Assembly: GCA_943735955.1 (NCBI GenBank)
Contig: OX030958.1
Span: 2,921,531 to 2,985,530 of the forward strand
Origin: Piscicola geometra
Taxonomy: Eukaryota; Annelida; Clitellata; Hirudinida; Piscicolidae
DNA: 64,000 bases
Reading direction: 5' to 3'
Part shown: positions 45,630 to 55,089 of the stretch, piece by piece
How the letters are laid out: each line of letters starts with the position of its first letter
Position numbering within the stretch: the first letter of the stretch is position 1
Made by a program: the position numbers and the translations under genes
Notes under the pieces: generated by a model
The model's database searches: none
What the model was told of the DNA's origin: nothing
The model's input: only the letters and a program-made list of their open reading frames with translations

Positions 45630-46459
45630 TTATCCAAAAACTGGTTCTCGCACAACGATGTCGCTTTCATCAACGTAGATCCTGATTCTGCCGGGGTCGT
45701 AATCCAGGCTGACTGGGTCCTTGATCACGATAGTCTGTGTGTGAGTCAAATGTGGACTTCTACAGTTTAATCAATGAATTTCATAAAATTTCAATTTAAA
45801 AATAGATTATTTAATCATTTCATCATGGAAATTAAAAGATAATATTTTGACAGTTTATAAACTTATACATAGATAAGCTTACACGGATGCCTGGAAATAT
45901 TCCTTGGATGAGTGCAATGGCTTCATCGCCTGTCTGAACAGAAGAAGTGGAATATTGCATGGATATTGCATGTTTTTATTTCCCTATATCTAGCTTTAAA
46001 ATAGGGGAATAGGTATAAAAGATTTTAAACTTTTCCAATTGCTTCTTTGAAGTCGTGGTAGGGCTTTGGAAGAAAAAATATCCGTTGATTAATTTAAAAT
46101 GAATGTATAAATCGAACAATATATAATATTTTATTAATTAATTAGAAATGTAAAAAGTTTTCAAATTAAACAACTCATAAAAATGTTAATATAGTAATAA
46201 ATAAACGTTTTAAAATTTATTTTGAAGTATTTTGTCTAATGACGATTCATATAATGATTAATTACTTGCGAAGTGGCTAATGACTTTTCCACCAGTACAA
46301 CTCTTCAATGAATAAAGACAATTTCGATTTTGAAAGAGTTTTCATATTTTTTGTCAGTTTATATTTTTGAATGTTTTTATTTGAAAAAAACAACAATCTA
46401 AACCATTTGAATACTTACGCAACGATAAGACACAGTGCAGATAAAAACAAAAGCTTCAT
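45630..46459 (-). CDS. Secreted potato inhibitor I family protein PI-F, predicted P1 Leu
   Basis: Exons on the - strand: 46,419-46,459; 46,266-46,302; 46,031-46,063; 45,883-45,933; 45,630-45,734; phases 2,0,0,0; 88 residues. Leader MKLLFLSALCLIV then AVVLVEKSLA, probable cleavage before TSQ. Then PYHDFKEAIGK, TGDEAIALIQGIFPGIR, and TIVIKDPVSLDYDPGRIRIY, VDESDIVV and PVFG. The nonprime side of the loop is two residues shorter than in PI-C/D/E; the P1 position is Leu (S-L|D-Y). PI-F is the most divergent member: no cysteine after the leader region, and an IFPGI helix end in place of PEAD. It is the outermost gene of the array at the high-coordinate side. Confidence 0.9.
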
Positions 46460-46530
46460 CTTTGGAAACTATGTTATCAAACCTTCCCAAATAATTTTTA
46501 ACGTTTATTGAAAGTTTTCAAAAATGCAGG

Positions 46531-46538
46531 TTTATATA
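46531..46538 (-). promoter_or_regulatory. TATA box of PI-F
   Basis: TATATAAA on the - strand, 72 bp upstream of the ATG, preceded by CATCTTTG as at PI-C. Confidence 0.65.
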
Positions 46539-47207
46539 GAGAAAGCAAAGATGTTGTTGAGTTTAGGTCCTTCCAAAGGTCAGAGTCTTAATAAAGTCAA
46601 ACAACTGCTGAACAAAATATCTATAAACCTTTTTAAAATTTATTTTTCTTTTATAAAAAAACAAATAGATTTTAGAATTTTTTTTTCAACGTTAGCTTGA
46701 GTGTCAGATCCGTAGCCAGAAGAGTGGCAGAGCGCCTCCCCCTTAGTGAAATGTAAACATTTTCATTTTAATTTTTTCATGTTTTATGAATTAAAATTTA
46801 CAATGCAAAGCGTTAATAAAAACAGCTCATAAACGAGAAGAGAAATATAATGTGATTAGAAACAGATGTTATGACATTCGATCGCTAACAAAACTTAAAA
46901 TATAAATATATTCGCATACTTATAAATAATTGTTTTTTCCAAAGTACGAAAATATAACATTTTTTCAACCAATTTATAAATTATATATTGATAAATATTG
47001 AAATTCTTTGCTAATTAGTTTCAATTCATAGTCAAATTAACGTTGTCATAATATTTTATAAGTTCATTTAGAAGTATTATTATTGTTCGAACTTACTCAG
47101 TCAAATAGGAAAAACTAAATTTTTAAATTATAACAATTAGAATCAGACCGAAGATGACCACTGTGAAGAACAAAAAAGTAAAACTTAGTTTAATTTACCG
47201 TAAATAC
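46539..47207. other. AT-rich spacer
   Basis: Nothing recognised. Confidence 0.4.
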
Positions 47208-47292
47208 TATGTATGAGACGCAGCCATGCATAAGGCGTACCCATGTATAAAGCGCACCTATGTATAAGGCGTGCCCATGTATAAGGCGTACC
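47208..47292. repeat. 17-bp tandem repeat, five units
   Basis: Units of the type CATGTATAAGGCGTACC repeat with a 17-bp period from 47,208 to 47,292. It follows TTTACCGTAAATACTATG, so it may be the end of a DNA transposon with internal minisatellite. No partner end was found. Confidence 0.75.
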
Positions 47293-47899
47293 TCGTATTT
47301 GATTGAAAAAATAATAATAAATAAATTATAAGATTTAAAAAAAAGTGAAATTAGCTTACTCTCTTCTAATTCAGCAATCTTTGTCAAACTGAATTTTCAT
47401 TTTTTATTTAAATACTTTCAAATAAATACAAGACAGTGTAATTATTGCAATAAAAAACATGAAAACGCATTAAACGGTAATTCAGTCTTATTTGTCTGAG
47501 ATTGTAATAATGATTACAACTTTTTTTAAACTTGTTGTCTCGCATTTTACTTTGAAGGATTGTTATTGTTTTATTTTAAACATTTATTTTCATGATGTTG
47601 TTTTTTGAAATTATGAAGGAAGACTTGTTAATTATTATTTCAAAGATTTATTTATTTATTTATTGGATAGAAGAACCCTTAATGCCTTGTTCAATTATAA
47701 TAATTTAGAAACTGATTTCCAAAAGAATAGTTTAAAAGTTGGGAGATAACGTTTTGCTGTATTTTCCCCACATCCGAACGAGTATAATTTTCATTTTATT
47801 ATTATTAATTAGATGATACACTACAATTTCATTATGTTCAAGTAGTATAATTAATTATTGAGTGACTAGCCTGTTGTAACCATGGATTTGTAGCATAGA
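47293..47899. other. AT-rich spacer
   Basis: Nothing recognised. Confidence 0.35.
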
Positions 47900-47906
47900 C
47901 ATAGTT

Positions 47907-48645
47907 GCCTAAGATGAAAAATGAATAATTGCATAAGATAAAAGGTAGGAAGAGATTGTAGACATTGATGAATCTGTCTCTGGCATTTGTCCATCCCGGG
48001 AGATGATAAATCTATAAAGACTATATACAATATAATAGACTATAAAAAGTTAAATCTAAAATATCGTCTCAATAGACTGTTTACTAGAGGTTTGCAATGG
48101 TTGAGGCTAAAAATAAATAGCTAAATAAAGAAATTTCTCTGGGTAAAGCGAGTTTAACTTTTTTTTATTCCAAAAAGTTTACTTTGAAAATGGATTTCTA
48201 CAAATTCTTTAACAAATTTAGAGCGTTCTTAAAAGACATTTGATGACGCTTTTGAGAAAGAACTGAAAGACTACATGTTCCGGAATAAATAAAGATTTTT
48301 TGGATTGATCAGTATTGAAAGAGCGGAAAAAAGTTTTTCTTTAGATAAATAAGATAGTCTAAAAATAATTGAAATGTTTAAATCACAATTTTTATGACAT
48401 AAATTATGCTTTCATCCTAGGCAACTAAGCCTTCCATCTTGGAAACCCAGTTGCTCAAGATGAAATTTTTGAGTGTTCATGATTTGAGGTTAATAAACTC
48501 ATATTTCTTTTGTCTTCATTTCTTATGTTAGAGTAAATATAGTTTGACAAAGAGTCAATATAATGGTTGGGTAAACTTTAATTTATGTTATTGGTTATGC
48601 AATTGAGCTTGAGGCTACTTGTAAAAATCGTTTCATCTTGTGCAA
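47907..48645. mobile_element. Two TIR remnants with CCTAAGATGAAA-like arms
   Basis: TAGTTGCCTAAGATGAAA at 47,907 faces TTTCATCCTAGGCAACTAAG at 48,409. AGTTGCTCAAGATGAAA at 48,446 faces TTTCATCTTGTGCAACC at 48,631. These look like two MITE-type elements side by side (about 520 and 200 bp) with related ends. They resemble in style the GGGGCAAGATGA arms at 27.25 kb. Confidence 0.5.
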
Positions 48646-48954
48646 CCTTCCCTCATTTTTTTCTTTATTACTTATATTTCAAAAATAGTCATCTGTTTAA
48701 AATGCTAGTTATGATATAAGAATTCACAATTTAATTCTTTTTTCTTTCTTTCTATCATTGAAGCAATTATTAAGTTGAAAATTATGAGTGCCTAGTAAGG
48801 TCTTAAACTCCAAGCATGAGGCGCATAAGCTTTTGAAAGTAATATTTATGGTAAAAAATTGTGTTTTATACCTGGTGTTTTACAGCTCTTAGTTTAGTTC
48901 AAGGAGTTAGACCACCGCATGTCTTTTGATCACTATAGTGGGTTCAGTTAAAAG

Positions 48955-49771
48955 TAGAGCTGTTCCTCGATTGGAAATTTTAATCACCGTTAATCGAACG
49001 ATTAAAAATTGTAATCGCCGTTAATCAAACGATTAACATTTGTTATCTAAAGTTAATCTTGGTTTAACGCAATGCCTATTTGACATTAATTAGTATAAAA
49101 TGGTATTTTTATTTTTTAAACAAATTTAATAGAACTACTAAATTTTTATCTGAATTATAAAAGTAATCCTCATTTAAAATAAAAATGAATGCCTAAATTA
49201 TTAAAAATGTAAATGTCACACTTAAACCAGTTACTCAAGCAACAAGCTTGTCTAAATTAAATAATTCTAAAAAGGCCTTTTTCTACTCGTTACTCCGTCT
49301 TTTTCATTTTTTCTTCTGTTTTTTTGAAATATTCTACACTTTAAAATGGGGGTCTAATAATGTGGCAATTCTCAAGAATGGGCTGCTCAGAACTATTTTT
49401 CTATGCTCCAGCTCGGAAATAAATTTTACTCTGAAACAAATAAAATAAGCTGGATCTTCTTCTGAACTGCATACTTTTTGTGTGAAGTGAATAATTACAG
49501 ATAACACTCATGAACACGCTAAATATTTTTTCATCGCCTAGGAGTTTTATTGAAAATCTACAAGGAATTAAAAGTTTTTTGCTGAAAGCAACTTTTAAAA
49601 CGAGGGATACCCTTCCACAAAATCTATTCAACGATTTTCATTCGCGCAAAACAATGAAATAAATTTCAGAAAGTTCAATTTTAATAAATTTAACGGCGTT
49701 AAACATTTTAATAGCGATAATCTATTAACGCGTTTACGCAGAAAGTTAACGTAAGTTAAAGCACATCTCTA
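48955..49771 (-). mobile_element. hAT-F copy 2, non-autonomous
   Basis: TAGAGCTGTTCCTCGATT at the left and AAAGCACATCTCTA at the right, in reverse orientation to the copy at 35,258. Flanks GTTAAAAG (48,947-48,954) and TTTAAAAC (49,772-49,779) agree in 6 of 8 positions, so an old duplication is plausible. The remnant AGTTACTCAAGCAACAAGC matches the end of the transposase region at 36,750. Confidence 0.75.
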
Positions 49772-49779
49772 TTTAAAAC

Positions 49780-50108
49780 ATATTATAATTAATTTTTCTA
49801 ATTCTTATAATCATATTTATAGCTCAATGTAGATCTCCACAGAAGGAAGTCTCCGGGAAGGGTCTCCAGCTTGGGTTCTCCTAGGATGAGGTCTCGTAAA
49901 TGGTTTTTTAATATTCTATAGATTAGAAAATATTATTTGTCTAGAACGCCAGACAGTTCCACTTTCATTTTTCCAACCGATTTTTTTATAAAATAAGTTG
50001 CTTAAGGTGTCTTAGCTGTGTTTCTTTTAACATAATTTAAAAATTTATGAAGTGCATTTAAAGTATTTATTTGCAAAAAAAGCTATCAATGATTGATTGT
50101 ATTTGGAC
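49780..50108. other. Spacer
   Basis: Nothing recognised. Confidence 0.35.
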
Positions 50109-50638
50109 TAGAGGTCCGACATGAACGATTTTTCATTCCCGTCCCGTTCTCGAAAATTTTTTCCCGTTCCATCTCGTTTCCGATGGGACATTAGAATTTT
50201 GATTCCCGTCCCGTCCCGTTCCCGCAACTCGATTCCCGGTCCCGACCCGTTCTCAAAACTTTTTATTTATCTATTCATTTTTGCTGCTGTTTTCACTGGT
50301 CACAAACTTGCTAGTCTTATAATTTCCTAAAATTTATTATTCAAAAGTCAGGTATAACAAAATATTTTTGGCTACTTCATTTTGTATTGGAAAATTGCTC
50401 ATTTTACTCTAATAAAAATAAAACATCTTTATAATCGTCAATTTTGTTGAGACGTAATTATGAATATTTGTACAATTCATCCTCTTCTGAATTTTTTTCT
50501 TTGTTCATTATTATTATTTCTTTAATAATGTTAGAAATATGTTTTTTGACAGCATTCTTATTCTCCACAACTGCAAATATAAAATCATTCGTATAATTTG
50601 ATAGTATAATAATTTTATTATACTTTTTACGTTATGGG

Positions 50639-50820
50639 TGAATGGGTAGCTGAGTCGGCAACGACTCTGGGCTTGACCAATTATGAAGGGTCCTAGGTTC
50701 AAGTGTAACCAATGTCCTAGTAACCCAAAGGTGCAAATGAAAATATGCAGTCTATGTGGCCTGGAAGCCCGTTTGGGTTATACGCCACTATAATAATGCT
50801 CGTCATTATTATTATAAAAA
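50639..50820 (+). mobile_element. tRNA-derived SINE, family S3, inside hAT-A
   Basis: GGGTAGCTGAGTCGGCAACG head, AGGTTCAAGTG B box, GGGTTATACGCCACTATAAT tail and ATTATT run; very similar to 35,573. Confidence 0.75.
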
Positions 50821-51391
50821 CAAACATAATAAATCTAAATAACCATCCTTTGTTTTTTTTTCTCAACGGTACTGCAGCTTGGTCTGGCTGTACAAAATAG
50901 AATTAAATTTTCTCTAATGAAAGTCTTGGTATTTATTTCTTTTCTATCCCAAACTTTTTTCTATTATTCTTTCGTACTGTGGATGCAAATGACATGTTGC
51001 TATATGAATAAGGTCAATGGGCATCTTTTTTTTGTAGAAATGATCAACTGAGCAATCATTTGGACATTAATCATTCAAATTCAAAGTATTAATTTATAAA
51101 ATAAAAATAATTTAACTGACCATTTTGATTTCATCTGAAAAGTTTTCATCATGACCCATTTTTCTAATCTCCCTAATCTTTGGACTCGCCATAACAACTT
51201 CAAATGTAGTGTTAGAGATTTTGACATTGGCAATGGTGGCTTCGTTATACATTCTTATTGCATTTGATACTTAATTTAAGTACAGAATATCGATGAAATA
51301 GAGATTTCCATACCTAGAAGTTAGCTGAAAAATCATTGTTAAAGAATCCAATCACAATAACTTTCCCCGTTCCCGATTTGAATGTTGACAC

Positions 51392-52961
51392 TAGAGGTCG
51401 GACCGGGTACCCGATTCGACCGGGTACCCGCGGGTACCCGCGGGACTCCCGCGGGAACGGGAATGAAAATTAATTTCGGGACGGGAAAAGTCGGGAACCG
51501 GGAATAGGTTTTCGGGACGGGAACGGGAACGGGAATCGAAATTCAAATCGGGAACGGGAAAAGACGGGAACGGGAATCAACTTTTAATTCGGGAACGGGA
51601 AAAACGGGAATAACAGTTATTGGGTTTGGATTCTTTAACAATGTTTTTTCAGCAAACTTCTAAGTATGGAAATCTTTATTACATCGATACTCCTTACTTG
51701 AAATAAGTATTAAATGCAATAGAAATGTATAACGAAGCCACCCTTGCCAATGTCAAAATCTCCAACACTACATTTGAAGTTGTTATGGTGAGTCCAAAGA
51801 TTAGGGAGATCAGAAAAAATGGGTGATTATGAAAACTTTTCAGATGAAATCAAAAATGTCAGTTAAATTATTTTACTTTTATAAATTAATACTTTGAATT
51901 CGAATGATTAATTTCCAAATTATTGCTCAGTTGATCATTTCGACAAAAGAAAAGATGCCATTGATCTTATTCATATGACAGCATGTCTGTTGCATCCCCA
52001 GTATGAAAGAATAATTGGAAAAAAGTTTGGGATAGAAAAAAAATGAGAACTAAGACTTTCATTAGAGAAAATTTAGTTCTATCTGTATAGCCAGACCAAG
52101 CTGCAGTGCCATTGAGAAAAAAATCAAATGATGGTTAAATTAGAATAAAATTATTATACTATCAAATTATACGAATGATTTTATATTTGCAGTTGTGGAG
52201 AATAAAAATGTTTTCAAAAAAATATTTCTAACAGTATTGAAGAATTTATAATAATGAACGAAGAAAAAAATTCAGAAGAGGATGAATTGTACAAATATTC
52301 ACAATTACGTCACAAAAAAATTGAAGATTATAAAGATGTTTTATTTTATTGGAGTAAAATGAGCAATTTTAAAATACTACAAAATGTAGCCAAAATTTTG
52401 TTTAGAATATCTGCAAGTTATATTCCCTGTGAACGGAATTTTTCAGTATGTGGTCGTTTAACTTCAGACCCAAAATCATCTCATTTGAAAGCTGAAACTC
52501 TTAACGGTTTAACCCGTGTGAAAAGCAATAAAGACTTGATTGAATTAGTCAAAAACAGTTACTAACTTCAATACTTTCATTTCAATAAATATTTGAAATT
52601 TAAATCGTGTTTTTTTAATTTTTTTAAAAGAAATGTTCTCTGACTTTCAAATAATAAATTTTAATAAATGTTAGAACTAGCAAGTTTGGGACCAGTGAAA
52701 ACGATAGCGAAAATCAATGAATAAATAAAAGTTTCGGGAACGGGTCGGAACCGGGAATCGAGTAGCGGGAACGGGACGGGACGGGAATCAAAATTCTGAT
52801 GTCCCATCGGGAACGGGACGGGACGGGAAAACAAATTTCGGGAACGGGACGGGACGGGAATGAAAATTTTGATGTCCCATCGGGAACGGGTCGGGACGGG
52901 AAAACAAATTTCGGGAACGGGACGGGACCGGGAATGAAAAGTCGTCCATGTCCGACCTCTA
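51392..52961 (+). mobile_element. hAT-A inner copy, 1,570 bp, TSD GTTGACAC
   Basis: TAGAGGTCGGACCGGGTACC at the left and TCCGACCTCTA at the right; GTTGACAC at 51,384-51,391 and 52,962-52,969. The uninterrupted sequence occurs in the copy at about 798-806. The interior keeps an open 103-codon stretch at 52,254-52,565: DVLFYWSKM, then SASYIPCERNFSVCGRLT and LNGLTRVKSN, the hATC dimerisation domain. The catalytic part is missing, so the copy is non-autonomous. Confidence 0.95.
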
Positions 52962-53100
52962 GTTGACACCCGTTCCCATTCCCGTCCCGAAAACCTATTC
53001 CCGGTTCCTGACTTTTCCCGTCCCAAAATTAATTTTCGTTCTCGTTCTCATGGGAGTCCCGTGGGTATGCGGTTAGATCGGGTAAGCGGTCTGACCTCTA

Positions 53101-53535
53101 GTTCTATGTTTATTGACTTTGTACGCCAATACCTATGATTTTTATAATGGCTATCACTTTCATGATTACTTCCTAAAACGAAATATAAAAGATACACACG
53201 ATAAAAGATAGAATAATATACTAATAACGCAATACTGTATTTCTAACCGTACCTACTTTATGCACAGCTTGATTCGTTAATTCATAGTCGTTGAAATTAA
53301 TAAATTTTTTTACTCGCGAAAATGTAAGTCAAAATTACGATAAATAATGAGATGAACTTCATTGTCGTTTACGTGAAAAATCATATTTAAAAGAAAATAA
53401 TGCGTTTGATAAAAAACGCTATGATCGACTGTGTACACCTTCCCTCTACAATTTTAAAATTTACCTTTGAAAAGAAATAAAGTTTTGAACTTTGCACGTT
53501 TCAAGTCTGTTGAAGAATGCCCGCAGCGACCAGGT
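53101..53535. other. Spacer with a possible signal-peptide-like start
   Basis: On the - strand an ATG near 53,353 opens MKFISLFIVILTYIFA, a good hydrophobic leader, but the frame stops soon after and I cannot join it to further exons with confidence. Otherwise nothing recognised. Confidence 0.2.
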
Positions 53536-54530
53536 TCAGCTGCAATAATATTTTAGACTATATTTCCAGTACATTTTCTCATTCAATCTAGAAGCTTCCT
53601 TCGACAAGTTGAGATTTCTGAATACATCTATTAATTCATTCTTGTTTAAACGGTGAGAAGTTGATGACACTACTTCAGAATCACCATCACCTTCGTTATT
53701 ATCTGACATGAGCGGCGATCCTGGGTGTCCGGACCCCTCCTTCCACTTTTTCAATAAAAACATTTTAAACTCTGGTTTTGATGTGAGCATAATCGTCAAC
53801 CATGGCATAAAATAAAATGTTTACATAGTAATACATTGTGAGTATGTGTAGTTATAGTGATTGCTGTTTAAAATTAAATTTTTTTTTACTTATTTAAATA
53901 TTCGTATTAAAACAGAAATTAAAAAATGTTTTTTTGAGTAGGAGAAAAAGGCGGTTTGGACTCCAAAACCCTACTAGGCTCGTCTATGCTGGTTAAAAGC
54001 CCCTCCCAAGATTTGCAGCAGATCGCTGCCCCTGGTATAAGAAGTTCCATCAAACGAAAAATGTAAATTTTCAAATAGTAAAGGTAGTTGGTGAAATGTC
54101 GGTATCGGAATTTCTTCTAAATGAGGAACTGGGTGTCTAGGAGTAACTAAATCGAGATGAGTCCACTTATTACGCTTATTTTGTTTGATTCCAATAATAT
54201 TTATAAGAAACAAATAAAAATTCTCAAAATGGATTCAAGTTTCTCTCAAACCCATTAGAATTTAAAACTTCAAACTATTTCTTTTCCCAGTAATCGACTG
54301 TTGAAAATTTTCTTTAAAGATCCGGTGTGGAGTCATTTTTTGTTCTAATTATTAAGTTTAACACCAAAGTAATCAAAATAAGTTTGCTTGATAAAATCAA
54401 ACACAGTTTTTCTGTTTTCTTTTCATGTGTATTCTCCACAAATATAGCAAAACACATCAGGATTATTAAAAAAAACCCTCCTTAAACTAATTGTTTGAAA
54501 ATAAATTTCATGCAAAAATAATAACTTTAA
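53536..54530 (-). mobile_element. Decayed unclassified transposon ORF, copy 2, split by a hAT-C MITE
   Basis: Parallel to 44.16-45.13 kb. On the - strand 53,536-53,700 reads LNKNELIDVFRNLNLSKEA and SRLNEKMYW. The other part (54,035-54,213) reads DLVTPRHPVPHLEEIPI. A 328-bp hAT-C derivative separates them. Confidence 0.45.
53707..54034. mobile_element. hAT-C-derived MITE, 328 bp
   Basis: Left end CATGAGCGGCGATCCTGG, right end GATCGCTGCCCCTG. The interior keeps the hAT-C words CGTCAACCATGGCATAAA and AATACATTGTGAGTATGTG seen at 9280-9330. No coding capacity. Confidence 0.8.
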
Positions 54531-55089
54531 ACCCATATTTAATTTTTTTTGAAATATAGATATTTCTAATGTGCAATGTTATTAAATATTGCAAAATTTC
54601 TGCAGCTCAAAATGGAACTTATCTGAAAAATTAGAGCTAGTAGAATTTTTTTTATTTTCTATTTGAAATCAGCACTCCAAGTAGAGTTGAAATCAGTTTT
54701 AAAATTCAAAACGCACAAAAAAACTTTTTTTATAGTTTGTATAATTTTACAAAAGCAGACGTTTCTATAAGCGTTTCTATGTAAACATTAGGCTCATGAC
54801 ATTATCTATTTTTTTAGATTTTAATTTTTGATGATTTAACTGTTGAATTTCAACATGATGATAAATAGAGTCAATAGAAGATATTTAGTAAATGTTTCTT
54901 TTTCTTTATAAAAACCTCATGCCGAAAACCAATTGAAATATTTCATTGAAGTGCGGTAAAATAGAAACGACAAAATTGTATATTCTTGTTTTCATTTTCG
55001 AAAAATATGAAAAAATTATAAAACTCAATAGAAAAATTATTTTTATTTAATTTGGAAATGTGTTTGATATTTAAAAAAGTTGGCAACTG
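54531..55089. other. AT-rich spacer
   Basis: Nothing recognised. Confidence 0.35.

Larger units (their letters stand above)
50109..53100 (-). mobile_element. hAT-A outer copy, split by a second hAT-A
   Basis: Starts TAGAGGTCCGACATG and ends CTGACCTCTA, antisense to the inner copy. CCCGTTCCCG-type subterminal repeats lie at both ends. The two outer parts (50,109-51,391 and 52,970-53,100) become continuous if 51,392-52,969 is removed, and the rejoined sequence matches 781-830 at the left window edge. An S3 SINE is inserted at 50,639. No good target duplication is left around the outer copy. Confidence 0.85.

Noticed and set aside
53304..53355. Possible first exon of a further secreted protein (MKFISLFIVILTYIFA)
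   Set aside because: No donor in the phase used by the inhibitor genes, no TATA box at the usual distance and no partner exons with the inhibitor motifs.
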